A stretch of DNA of 37,608 nucleotides from Betaproteobacteria bacterium HGW-Betaproteobacteria-6 (GTDB lineage Bacteria > Pseudomonadota > Gammaproteobacteria > Burkholderiales > Rhodocyclaceae). Under the pieces are notes generated by a model, which made no database searches, was not told where the DNA came from, and saw nothing but the letters and a program-made list of their open reading frames with translations. Shown piece by piece: positions 10,556 to 17,975 of this stretch. The stretch covers positions 1 through 37,608 of the forward strand of contig PHCF01000036.1 in the NCBI GenBank assembly GCA_002842145.1, written 5' to 3'. The position numbers and the translations under genes were made by a program. The number at the start of each line of letters is the position of its first letter. Position 1 is the stretch's first letter.

Positions 10556-10608
10556 TAAGAGCTTGTCTCGACGCATCGTTGATCGCGTCGTCACCAGGAG
10601 AAAGCAGC

Positions 10609-10884
10609 ATGGGGCAGGAAGACATTGTTAAACCGGGAATCACCTTCGATCCAACCCGTCGTTACGTTCGCATTTGCGAGCAGCGGCCGGATGGTTTCAT
10701 TGAATTCGAATTCGCCATTGGCGATCCGGCGCTCTGTGTCGAACTGATGCTGCCGGAACAGGCCTTTCACGAGTTCTGCATGGCCAATGCCGTCATCGTT
10801 CTTGATCCGGCCGCTCCCGGTCAGGGCGACTGGGCGGCACGCTTGAATTCGGCGTCGCAGCAGCAAATATCCGACGCCGGCTAA
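10609..10884 (+). CDS. dmpK: Phenol hydroxylase assembly protein P0
   Basis: A 91-residue small cytoplasmic protein, first gene of the operon, matching DmpK in size, position and sequence style (FDPTRRYVRI, then the VELMLPEQAFHEFC stretch). In characterised phenol hydroxylases P0 is not needed for catalysis in vitro but helps assemble active oxygenase. AGGAG lies at a good distance before the ATG at 10609; a frame from 10579 adds ten residues without a ribosome site. The gene is followed after 35 bp by dmpL. No counterpart is seen in the second phenol hydroxylase operon of this window. Confidence 0.92.
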   Translation: MGQEDIVKPGITFDPTRRYVRICEQRPDGFIEFEFAIGDPALCVELMLPEQAFHEFCMANAVIVLDPAAPGQGDWAARLNSASQQQISDAG

Positions 10885-10919
10885 CCATCCCGTCAGTGGG
10901 AATATAAGAGGAGACATCT

Positions 10920-11909
10920 ATGGAAATTGATCTGCGTACAGTCGCCATCAAGCCGTTGCGACACACCTTCGATCACATCGCGCGACGCTTCGGCGACAAG
11001 CCGGCCAGTCGCTATCAGGAAGGCACCTACGATATCCAGCAGACGGATATTTTCCATTACCGCCCGATGTGGGAGCCGGACAAGATCCTGTTCGACAAGA
11101 GTCGCACCCAGGTTCAGATGAAGGATTGGTACGCGCTCAAAGACCCGCGCCAGTTCTACTACGGCGCCTGGACGATTGCCCGTTCACGCCAGCAGGATGC
11201 AGCCGAATCGAGCTTCGACATGATCGAAGAGCGCGGCCTGGCCGACATCATTCCGGAAGAAATCAAGCAGACCGCCCTTGCTGTGCTGGTCCCGCTGCGT
11301 CACGTCGAGTGGGGCGGCAACATGGGCAACTCTTTCATTTCTGCCTACGGCTATGGCACGGCGATTACCCAGCCTTGTCTCTACCACGCCATGGACCACC
11401 TGGCCGTGGCCCAGTACCTGACCCGCATCGGTCTGGTTCTGGATGGCCCTGAAGCGCTCGATACCGCCAAGGATGCCTGGATGACCGGGGCCATGTGGCA
11501 ACCGATGCGTCAGCACGTCGAAAACGTCCTGGTCGTTCAGGACTGGTTCGAAATTTTCGTCGCCCAGAACCTCGTGCTCGAAGGCCTGACCTACCCGCTG
11601 GTTTACGACTACCTCGACGGCGATTTCTCGGCCAACGGTGGCACCGTCATTTCGATGATGACCCGCTTCATGGGCGAGTGGTCTACCGAAACCGCCAAAT
11701 GGGTCGATGCCCAGATCAAGGTGGCAGCGGCCGAGTCGGCCGAAAACAAGGCCCTGATCAGCGACTGGGTCAAACAGTATCGCCCGCTCGTCCTCGCTGC
11801 GCTGGCCCCGATCGCCCAGCGCGCTTTCGGCGATCAGGCCGAAACGGTACTTGCCGAAGTCTCCGCCCAGTTCACCGCCCGCTGCACCAAAGCCGGCCTC
11901 ACCGTCTAG
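10920..11909 (+). CDS. dmpL: Phenol hydroxylase P1, oxygenase beta subunit
   Basis: A 329-residue beta subunit of the soluble diiron monooxygenase hydroxylase, which oxidises phenol to catechol. The N-terminus MEIDLRTVAIKPLRHTFDHI and the segment GDKPASRYQEGTYDIQ are typical of P1 proteins. The beta chain has the fold of the catalytic subunit but lacks the iron ligands. The RBS GAGGAG precedes the ATG closely. A divergent paralogue lies at 36315-37307 (roughly 55-60% identity by eye). Confidence 0.95.
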   Translation: MEIDLRTVAIKPLRHTFDHIARRFGDKPASRYQEGTYDIQQTDIFHYRPMWEPDKILFDKSRTQVQMKDWYALKDPRQFYYGAWTIARSRQQDAAESSFDMIEERGLADIIPEEIKQTALAVLVPLRHVEWGGNMGNSFISAYGYGTAITQPCLYHAMDHLAVAQYLTRIGLVLDGPEALDTAKDAWMTGAMWQPMRQHVENVLVVQDWFEIFVAQNLVLEGLTYPLVYDYLDGDFSANGGTVISMMTRFMGEWSTETAKWVDAQIKVAAAESAENKALISDWVKQYRPLVLAALAPIAQRAFGDQAETVLAEVSAQFTARCTKAGLTV

Positions 11910-11917
11910 GAATCCAC

Positions 11918-12187
11918 ATGTCCAACGTGTTTATCGCATTTCAACTGAATGAAGACACCCGCCCGATCATCGAGGCGGTGCTCGCCGACAACCCGCATGC
12001 CGTGGCCAATGAGTCGCCGGCCATGGTCAAGATCGATGCCGAAGGCCAGTTGGTCATCAAGCGCGAATCGATCGAAGAATTGATCGGCCGCGATTTCGAC
12101 CTGCAGGAACTGCAGATCAACCTCATCACCATTTCCGGGCATCTGGACGAGGACGACGACGAATTCAAGTTGTCCTGGCTGAACTGA
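11918..12187 (+). CDS. dmpM: Phenol hydroxylase P2, regulatory/effector protein
   Basis: An 89-residue cofactor-less coupling protein that binds the hydroxylase near the diiron site and is required for efficient turnover. Diagnostic segments are FIAFQLNEDTRPIIEAVL at the start and the C-terminal DLQELQINLITISG. It has an acidic tail. It starts 8 bp after dmpL, so translation is probably coupled. A second copy is at 37317-37586. Confidence 0.95.
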   Translation: MSNVFIAFQLNEDTRPIIEAVLADNPHAVANESPAMVKIDAEGQLVIKRESIEELIGRDFDLQELQINLITISGHLDEDDDEFKLSWLN

Positions 12188-12201
12188 TTTAGGAGACGAA
12201 C

Positions 12202-13755
12202 ATGGATATGAACGTTAAAAAGAAGAAGCTGGGCCTCAAGGAAAAATACGCCCACATGACCCGCGGTCTCGACTGGCAGACCAGCTACCAGCCGATGGAA
12301 AAGGTCTTCCCGCAGGCGACCTTCGAAGGCATCAAGATTCACGACTGGGACAAGTGGGAAGACCCGTTCCGTCTGACCATGGACGCCTACTGGAAATATC
12401 AGGCCGAGAAGGAGCGCAAGCTGTATGCCGTGCTCGACGCCTTTGCCCAGAACAACGGTCACCTTGGCATTACCGACGCGCGCTATCTGAATGCCGTCAA
12501 ACTCTTCCTGACCGGTATTTCCCCGCTCGAATATGTGGCACATCGTGGCTTCGCTGCCGCCGGCCGCAACTTCCCTGGCGTTGGTCCGCGCGTTGCCTGC
12601 CTGATGCAGTCGGTCGATGAAATCCGCCATGCCCAGACGCAGATTCACGCCATCTCGAATTACAACAAGCACTACGACGGTTTCCACGACTTCAAGCACA
12701 TGCTTGAGCGCGTCTGGTATCTCTCGGTGCCCAAATCCTTCTTCGACGACGCATTCAGCGCCGGCCCCTTCGAGTGGATGATCGCCATCGGTTTCAGCTT
12801 TGAATACGTGCTGACCAACCTGTTGTTCGTGCCCTTCATGTCCGGTGCCGCCTACAACGGCGACATGGCGACGGTGACCTTCGGTTTCTCGGCGCAATCC
12901 GACGAAGCCCGTCACATGACGCTCGGCCTCGAGTGCATCAAGTTCATGCTCGAGCAGGATCCGGACAACCTGCCGATCGTCCAGAAGTGGATCGACAAGT
13001 GGGCCTGGCGCGGTATCCGTGTCCTGTCGCTGGTCGGCATGATGATGGACTACATGCTGCCGAAGCGCGTCATGAGCTGGAAGGAAGCTTGGGAAATCTA
13101 TTTCGAGCAGAACGGTGGCGCGCTGTTCGCCGACCTGGCGCGCTACGGCATCAAGGTGCCGGATTGCCTGACCCAGTGTTCGGAAGACAAGGAACACATC
13201 TCCCACCAAACCTGGGCGACCTTCTACCAGTACGGCGGCGCTGCGGCCTTCCACACCTGGATGCCGAACGACGAGGAAATGGACTGGCTGTCGGCCAAGT
13301 ACCCGAACACCTTCGACAAGTACTACCGCGCCCGCTTCACCTACTGGCGCGACGAGGCAGAGAAGGGCAACCGTTTCTACAGCAACACGCTGCCCATGCT
13401 TTGCCAGGTCTGCCAGATCCCGATGCTGTTCACCGAGCCGGGCGACCCGACCAAGATCTGCTACCGCGAATCCGAGTACGAAGGCGAGAAGTACCACACC
13501 TGTTCGGACGGCTGTAAGCACATCTTCGACGACGAGCCGGAGAAGTACGTCCAGTCGTGGCTGCCGGTGCACCAGATTTATCAGGGCAACTGCTTCCCGG
13601 AAGGTACCGACCCGACGGCCGAGGGCTTCGACCCGCTGGCTGCCGTACTCGATTGGTACCACTTCAACAATGGCCACGACAACCTCGATTTCGAGGGTTC
13701 GCGTGACCAGGCCAACTTTGCCGCCTGGCGCGGTATGGCGACAAAAAATACCTGA
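12202..13755 (+). CDS. dmpN: Phenol hydroxylase P3, diiron oxygenase alpha subunit
   Basis: A 517-residue catalytic subunit. The carboxylate-bridged diiron centre is supported by E110, the pair E140-x2-H143 (in DEIRHA) and the second pair E235-x2-H238 (in DEARHM), with E201 a likely sixth ligand. The C-terminal third contains a cysteine-rich segment (LCQVCQIPMLF, and later CSDGCKHIF) common to this family. Length and order match DmpN. AGGAGACG precedes the ATG. Substrate range (phenol, cresols, possibly benzene or toluene) cannot be fixed from the sequence. Confidence 0.96.
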   Translation: MDMNVKKKKLGLKEKYAHMTRGLDWQTSYQPMEKVFPQATFEGIKIHDWDKWEDPFRLTMDAYWKYQAEKERKLYAVLDAFAQNNGHLGITDARYLNAVKLFLTGISPLEYVAHRGFAAAGRNFPGVGPRVACLMQSVDEIRHAQTQIHAISNYNKHYDGFHDFKHMLERVWYLSVPKSFFDDAFSAGPFEWMIAIGFSFEYVLTNLLFVPFMSGAAYNGDMATVTFGFSAQSDEARHMTLGLECIKFMLEQDPDNLPIVQKWIDKWAWRGIRVLSLVGMMMDYMLPKRVMSWKEAWEIYFEQNGGALFADLARYGIKVPDCLTQCSEDKEHISHQTWATFYQYGGAAAFHTWMPNDEEMDWLSAKYPNTFDKYYRARFTYWRDEAEKGNRFYSNTLPMLCQVCQIPMLFTEPGDPTKICYRESEYEGEKYHTCSDGCKHIFDDEPEKYVQSWLPVHQIYQGNCFPEGTDPTAEGFDPLAAVLDWYHFNNGHDNLDFEGSRDQANFAAWRGMATKNT

Positions 13756-13769
13756 TCGTTCGACATGAA

Positions 13770-13798
13770 GGCGGGGTGGCGATGACCGTCGCCCCGCC
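13770..13798 (+). other. Intercistronic stem-loop between dmpN and dmpO
   Basis: A 12-bp stem (13770-13781 with 13787-13798; seven outer GC-rich pairs GGCGGGG/CCCCGCC, two inner G-U wobbles) and a 5-nt loop. It is followed by A residues and the dmpO ribosome site rather than a U tract, so it is not a typical terminator. It could protect or process the mRNA. Confidence 0.6.
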
Positions 13799-13818
13799 TG
13801 ATAAAAAAGGAGACAAAC

Positions 13819-14178
13819 ATGGCTGTACAAGCTCTGAAGGACTACAAATTTCCCCCTGCCGATGCCCAGGAGAATTTCCATGGCGCCCAGTTGCTCTACG
13901 TTGGCTGGGACGACCACCTGATGTTCTGCGCCCCGTTCGCCTACTGCCTGCCGCCGAACACCCCGTTCAGCGACCTGTGCCAGAAGTTCATGGCGCATTC
14001 CTTCGGCTATCACCCGGACTGGAAGAACGTTGATTTCAGCAAGGTGACCTGGCTCAAATCCGGCCAGCCGTGGCAGCCGGACATGAACAAGACGCTGGCC
14101 GAGCTGGGCCTCAAGCACAAGGACGCGCTGCGCTTCCAGACGCCGGGCCTCAAGGGCATCAACGGCAGCAGTTCTTGA
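13819..14178 (+). CDS. dmpO: Phenol hydroxylase P4, oxygenase gamma subunit
   Basis: A 119-residue third subunit of the hydroxylase. Segments NFHGAQLLYVGWDDHLMFC and the repeated proline-rich turn PPNTPFSDLC identify it as the DmpO type. It completes the alpha2-beta2-gamma2 oxygenase with dmpN and dmpL. AAGGAGAC lies before the ATG. It is separated from dmpN by a 63-bp spacer with a stem-loop, the largest gap within the hydroxylase genes. Confidence 0.95.
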   Translation: MAVQALKDYKFPPADAQENFHGAQLLYVGWDDHLMFCAPFAYCLPPNTPFSDLCQKFMAHSFGYHPDWKNVDFSKVTWLKSGQPWQPDMNKTLAELGLKHKDALRFQTPGLKGINGSSS

Positions 14179-14191
14179 GCAGGGGGGCGTC

Positions 14192-15253
14192 ATGAGTTAC
14201 GAACTGACCATTGAGCCGCTCGGCCAGACCATCGAAGTCGAGGACGGCCAGACCATTCTCGATGCCGCCCTGCGCGCCGGCATTTACCTGCCGCACGCCT
14301 GCTGCCACGGCCTGTGCGCCACCTGCAAGGTGCAGGTGCTGGACGGCGAAATCGATCACGGCGAAGCCTCGACCTTTGCTTTGATGGATTTCGAGCGGGA
14401 GGAGGGCAAGACGCTGGCCTGCTGCTGCCGGCTGGAGTCCGACACGGTGATCGAAGCCGAGATCGAGGAAGATCCCGATTCGCGCAACCTGCCGGTGCAG
14501 GATTACGCAGGCGAAGTGGTCCGGATCGAGGCGTTGACGCCGACCATTCGCGGCATCTGGCTCAAGCTGGACCGGCCCATGGACTTTCAGGCCGGGCAGT
14601 ACATCAATCTTGAGGTGCCGGGTATTGAAGGGCAATCCCGGGCGTTTTCGCTGGCCAGTTCGCCGCAGAACGACGATGTCGTCGAGTTGAACGTGCGCAT
14701 CGTGCCGGGTGGTCAGGTCACGACCTGGCTGCACGAAAACCTCGAAGTCGGCGAAAAGCTCAAGCTGAGTGGCCCCTACGGCCGCTTCTTCGTCAAGAAG
14801 TCAGCCAATTTGCCGCTGATTTTCATGGCCGGCGGCTCCGGTCTGTCCAGCCCGAAATCGATGATCGAGGACTTGCTGGCCGAAGGCTTCGATCTGCCGA
14901 TGACGCTGGTGTACGGCCAGCGCAGTCGTGAAGAGCTCTACTACGACGCCGAGTTCCGGGCGTTGGCCGAAAAGCATGCCAACTTCACTTATGTCCCGGC
15001 CCTGTCCAGCGAGCCCGAAGGTTCCGACTGGACCGGCGCCCGCGGCTTCGTGCATGAGGCGGCCAAGGCCCACTTCAATAACGATTTCCGTGGCCACAAG
15101 GCTTACCTGTGCGGTCCGCCGGCGATGATTGAAGCCTGTATCAGCACCTTGATGCAGGGCCGGCTGTTCGAGCGCGACATCTACATGGAGAAGTTCTTCT
15201 CCGCGGCGGATGCCTCCCAGCAACTGAAAAGTCCCTTGTTCAAGAACATTTGA
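14192..15253 (+). CDS. dmpP: Phenol hydroxylase P5, FAD/[2Fe-2S] reductase
   Basis: A 353-residue NADH-dependent reductase feeding electrons to the oxygenase. An N-terminal plant-type ferredoxin domain (about 1-95) has C37-x4-C42-x2-C45 and a fourth cysteine in the ACCC cluster at 77-79. A ferredoxin-NADP-reductase-like FAD domain follows with RAFSLAS, then an NAD domain with GGSGLSSPKS and the C-terminal YLCGPPAMIEAC. The order is that of DmpP. It begins 13 bp after dmpO with a G-rich ribosome site. Confidence 0.95.
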   Translation: MSYELTIEPLGQTIEVEDGQTILDAALRAGIYLPHACCHGLCATCKVQVLDGEIDHGEASTFALMDFEREEGKTLACCCRLESDTVIEAEIEEDPDSRNLPVQDYAGEVVRIEALTPTIRGIWLKLDRPMDFQAGQYINLEVPGIEGQSRAFSLASSPQNDDVVELNVRIVPGGQVTTWLHENLEVGEKLKLSGPYGRFFVKKSANLPLIFMAGGSGLSSPKSMIEDLLAEGFDLPMTLVYGQRSREELYYDAEFRALAEKHANFTYVPALSSEPEGSDWTGARGFVHEAAKAHFNNDFRGHKAYLCGPPAMIEACISTLMQGRLFERDIYMEKFFSAADASQQLKSPLFKNI

Positions 15254-15272
15254 ACGGGGCCGGGAGCGGTCA

Positions 15273-15611
15273 ATGATCTATTTCACCGTGCTGATCGAGG
15301 AAACCGGCGAGCGCTTTCGTTGCTCTCCGAACGAATCGCTGTTGGTCGGGATGGAGCGCCTTGGCAAGAAGGGCATTCCGGTTGGTTGTCGGGGCGGCGG
15401 TTGTGGCGTCTGCAAGGTCGAGATCACGGGCGGTACTTACCTCAAGCGGGTTATGAGCCGTGAGTACGTCAGTGTCGAAGACGAGGCGGCGGACCGTGTG
15501 CTGGCTTGCCGGGTCAGGCCGACCAGCGACATTACCTTGAAGGTGCTCGGCAAGATGGCCAAGAACGTTTGCCGGACGCCCGTGGTGGCTTCGGCGACGC
15601 TCGCGGCCTAG
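15273..15611 (+). CDS. dmpQ: Chloroplast-type ferredoxin, dioxygenase-reactivating (DmpQ/XylT type)
   Basis: A 112-residue [2Fe-2S] ferredoxin with C39-x4-C44-x2-C47 and C79 as cluster ligands (GCRGGGCGVCK, then LACR). In the XylT/DmpQ/NahT family this ferredoxin re-reduces the active-site iron of catechol 2,3-dioxygenase after oxidative inactivation by substituted catechols. Position between the hydroxylase genes and dmpB fits. Here a GntR gene on the other strand separates it from the dioxygenase. Confidence 0.93.
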   Translation: MIYFTVLIEETGERFRCSPNESLLVGMERLGKKGIPVGCRGGGCGVCKVEITGGTYLKRVMSREYVSVEDEAADRVLACRVRPTSDITLKVLGKMAKNVCRTPVVASATLAA

Positions 15612-15628
15612 GCGCCCGGAAGGTTTCG

Positions 15629-15657
15629 CGGTTGACCGGGATTGCTACGGTCAACCG
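15629..15657 (+). repeat. Perfect 10-bp inverted repeat after dmpQ
   Basis: CGGTTGACCG (15629-15638) and CGGTCAACCG (15648-15657) with a 9-nt loop. The right arm is the core of the dispersed repeat, so this copy carries the core in both orientations. No U tract follows, so it is not an obvious terminator on the plus strand. Confidence 0.7.
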
Positions 15658-15681
15658 GGAAAAATGGCCAATTTTGAAAAC
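15639..15681 (+). repeat. Copy D of the dispersed repeat
   Basis: GGATTGCTACGGTCAACCGG, then GAAAAATGGCCAATTTTGAAAA. It sits in the convergent dmpQ/gntR gap and is nearly the same as copy B over its first 24 bases and copy E in the core. Confidence 0.65.
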
Positions 15682-15686
15682 TGGCC
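15660..15686 (-). terminator. Probable terminator of the GntR gene
   Basis: Minus-strand stem GGCCAGTTT/AAATTGGCC (15666-15686, one G-U pair, 3-nt loop) followed by ATTTTT. It starts 9 bp past the GntR stop. It overlaps the tail of repeat copy D. Confidence 0.6.
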
Positions 15687-15694
15687 GGCGGCGT

Positions 15695-16408
15695 TCAGGC
15701 GACCAGCTTTTCGTTCAGCTGGTCTTTCGGGATCTGCTCGATGGAACGGAAGGTGAGCAGGATGTGTTCGCCGAGGATCGCGGTCGCCTTGTCGGCGTCG
15801 CGGGCCATCGCCGCCTGCATCAGGGCTTCGTGTTCGGCGTGGATGTCGCGCGGGATCGGCTGCAGGTAAAGCGACAGGCGGCGATAGCGTTCGGCCTGCT
15901 GATAGAGGATAGAGAGGAAATGCTTGAGCCAGCGCGACGGACAGGCCGAAATCAGCACCTCGTGGAAGATCCGGTTGCGTTCTTCCCATTCCTCGCGGTC
16001 GTCGGTGCCGATGCGCTTTTCCTCGGCTTTGGTGAGGCGGTGGAAAGCGGCGAGCAAGTCGCCTTCCCAGGCATCGTCGCCCATGGCGATCGACTGGCGC
16101 AGGGCATCGCACTCGAGCATGACGCGGGTTTTGGTGATGTCCTCGAAGTCTTCGAGCGACACCGGGGCGACGCGAAAGCCGCGTTGCCCCTGGCTGACGA
16201 CGAGGGCATCGGAGATGAGTAGCGAGAGTGCTTCGCGCAGCGTGCCGGCGCCCACGCCGTAGTCGTCCTTGAGGTGCTCGACCCGGAGCTTTTCGCCGGG
16301 GGCGAGGTTGCCTTCAATGATGTCGCGGCGCAGGGCTCGGTAGGCGGTTTCGACAAGTGTTTTGGGCTCGGCCGTGAGGCTGTCGCCGGAAGCGGTTTTG
16401 TTAGCCAT
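15695..16408 (-). CDS. GntR/FadR-family transcriptional repressor (AphS-like)
   Basis: A 237-residue regulator with an N-terminal winged helix-turn-helix (about 18-85, LRRDIIEGNLAPGEKLRVEHL, then VGAGTLREALSLL) and a C-terminal FCD all-helical effector domain (about 95-225). The FCD domain retains the histidines that commonly bind metal (in RIFHEVL, DIHAEHEAL and LGEHILL). It is divergent from the meta operon starting with dmpB. In Comamonas testosteroni the related AphS silences an aph phenol cluster, so a repressor of dmpB and perhaps of the hydroxylase operon is the likely role. The effector is unknown. Confidence 0.9.
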   Translation of the reverse strand: MANKTASGDSLTAEPKTLVETAYRALRRDIIEGNLAPGEKLRVEHLKDDYGVGAGTLREALSLLISDALVVSQGQRGFRVAPVSLEDFEDITKTRVMLECDALRQSIAMGDDAWEGDLLAAFHRLTKAEEKRIGTDDREEWEERNRIFHEVLISACPSRWLKHFLSILYQQAERYRRLSLYLQPIPRDIHAEHEALMQAAMARDADKATAILGEHILLTFRSIEQIPKDQLNEKLVA

Positions 16409-16485
16409 GTTTTTGGGCTCGGTTCATTGGTTTGACCAGGTGGCGAAATTCTACCCTGACAGGAATAATTTGCAGGGTTTTTAAA

Positions 16486-16531
16486 AATCTCGAGAAAAAA
16501 CGTTGACATCGAGATTCGTTGTAAATATCGT
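16486..16531 (+). promoter_or_regulatory. Meta-operon promoter with overlapping inverted-repeat operator
   Basis: A perfect 8-bp inverted repeat AATCTCGA (16486-16493) / TCGAGATT (16509-16516), 15 bp apart. Between the arms and abutting the right arm is TTGACA (16503-16508), a consensus -35 box. A -10-like TATCGT lies 17 bp further on (16526-16531). The layout is that of a repressor site placed on a sigma-70 promoter, next to the GntR gene. Confidence 0.65.
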
Positions 16532-16594
16532 AATGGTGAATCGATTGCGCAGATTTTCGTGTGATTGAAATACTCAAATAACAGGAGAAGACAA

Positions 16595-17521
16595 ATGGCA
16601 ATGACTGGTGTTTTACGTCCCGGACACGCTCAGATGCGGGTGCTCGACATTGAAGAAAGTGTTGATTTCTATTCGAATGTGCTGGGCCTGGTCGAAACCG
16701 GTCGTGATGCCCAGGGCCGTGTTTATTTCAAGACCTGGGAAGAGCGCGATCACAACAGCGTGATCCTGCGTCAGGCCGACTCGGCCGGCATCGACTTCTT
16801 CGCCTTCAAGGTCGATAGCGATGCCACCCTGGCCAAGTTCGAGAAGGACTTGAACGCCTACGGCGTCGCCACCAAGCGCATCCCGGCCGGCGAGTTGCTG
16901 GAAACCGGCGAGCGCGTGCGCTTCACGTTGCCGACCGGCCACGACATCGAGCTGTATTCGCAAAAGACCGCCATCGGCAACGAAATGGGCGAGCTCAATC
17001 CGGAAGCCTGGTGTGCCGGTGCCGAAAAGGGCATCGCCCCGATCCGCCTCGACCACTGCCTGCTTTACGGTCCGGACATCGAAAAGGCCCAGGCCATCTT
17101 CCAGGACGTGCTCGGCTTCTACCTGGTCGAACACATCGCGCTCGATGACAACCAGGATCTCGCCATTTGGCTGTCGTGCTCGACCAAGGCCCATGACATC
17201 GCCTTCGTCCGTCATCCGGAGCCGGGCAAGCTGCACCACGTTTCCTTCCTGCTCGAAACCTGGGAACAGGTGCTGCGCGCCGCCGACCTGATGTCGATGA
17301 ACCGCGTCTCCATCGACATCGGCCCGACGCGTCACGGCGTGACCCGTGGTACCACGATCTACGCTTTCGACCCCAACGGCAATCGTTTCGAAACCTTCTG
17401 CGGCGGCAACTATGCCTACCCGGATCAGAAGGCGACGAAGTGGACCATGGATGAAGTCGGTGCTGCCGTGTTCTATCACGACCGCAAGCTCAACGACCGC
17501 TTCCTGACCGTGGTGACCTGA
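16595..17521 (+). CDS. dmpB: Catechol 2,3-dioxygenase (extradiol, type I), copy 1
   Basis: A 308-residue Fe(II) ring-cleavage enzyme giving 2-hydroxymuconic semialdehyde from catechol. Iron ligands align with the classic XylE residues H153, H214 and E265: here H154 (LDHCLLYGP), H215 (KLHHVSFL) and E266 (NGNRFETF). The two-domain vicinal-oxygen-chelate layout is complete. The start at 16595 follows AGGAGA. It is the first gene of the lower operon. A second, related copy lies at 35294-36229. Confidence 0.96.
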   Translation: MAMTGVLRPGHAQMRVLDIEESVDFYSNVLGLVETGRDAQGRVYFKTWEERDHNSVILRQADSAGIDFFAFKVDSDATLAKFEKDLNAYGVATKRIPAGELLETGERVRFTLPTGHDIELYSQKTAIGNEMGELNPEAWCAGAEKGIAPIRLDHCLLYGPDIEKAQAIFQDVLGFYLVEHIALDDNQDLAIWLSCSTKAHDIAFVRHPEPGKLHHVSFLLETWEQVLRAADLMSMNRVSIDIGPTRHGVTRGTTIYAFDPNGNRFETFCGGNYAYPDQKATKWTMDEVGAAVFYHDRKLNDRFLTVVT

Positions 17522-17943
17522 TGCAAGTTGCCGCCACGATCCCGGGGATTTCGGCCGAGGCGGCTGCGGCCGCCTGTGCGGCAGCCGTGGCCCACGCCAC
17601 GGCTAACGGCTGGAAGATCAATGTCGCCGTGGTCGATCGCGGCGGCAATCTGATGGCCTTCCTGCGCATGCCCGGCGCCTTCATCCACTCCATCGATATC
17701 GCCATCGACAAGGCCTACACCTCGGCCAGCTTCGGCTTTCCGACCAAGGCCTGGATGGGCGCGATCGGTCACGACGAAGGGATGAAGCTGGGCTTTTCGG
17801 CCCAGCCGCGGCTCATCGTTTTTGGCGGCGGCTTGCCGGTGGGTTCTGGCGACTGGCTCGGCGGCATCGGTGTTTCCGGTGCCTCTGAAGCCCAGGACGA
17901 GGAATGTGCGCGGGCCGGACTGGCGGCCATCGGACTGGCTTAA
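17521..17943 (+). CDS. HbpS/GlcG-like (DUF336) protein of the meta operon
   Basis: A 140-residue protein of the HbpS/GlcG family. It shows the family's alanine-rich N-terminal helix, VVDRGGNLMAFLRM, the AIDKAYTSASF segment, and a C-terminal glycine-rich GGGLPVGSGDWLGGIGVSGA. Homologous small genes recur in meta-cleavage and naphthalene operons (NahX type) without a settled role; HbpS itself binds haem and iron. The ATG overlaps the last base of the dmpB stop codon (TGATG), so it should be made together with the iron dioxygenase. A role in protecting or supplying its iron is a guess. Confidence 0.85.
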   Translation: MQVAATIPGISAEAAAAACAAAVAHATANGWKINVAVVDRGGNLMAFLRMPGAFIHSIDIAIDKAYTSASFGFPTKAWMGAIGHDEGMKLGFSAQPRLIVFGGGLPVGSGDWLGGIGVSGASEAQDEECARAGLAAIGLA

Positions 17944-17975
17944 GAACAGCAAACAAAAAATAGGAAAACAAGGGA

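Larger units (their letters stand above)
10163..10608. promoter_or_regulatory. Divergent dmpR / dmpK control region
   Basis: This 446-bp stretch without a gene is much more AT-rich than its surroundings. It holds two DmpR/XylR-type upstream sites (10429-10444, 10452-10467), an AT-rich spacer that could bend for looping, and a sigma-54 type promoter at 10540-10555. TCGAGATT at 10285-10292 within the palindrome TCTCGAGA, plus TTGAGATT at 10304-10311, repeat the half-site seen at the GntR/dmpB promoter. No convincing small gene is present. Confidence 0.75.

Noticed and set aside
11941..14193. 750-codon minus-strand frame opposite the phenol hydroxylase genes
   Set aside because: Spans several genuine genes and their spacers antisense; no recognisable domain.
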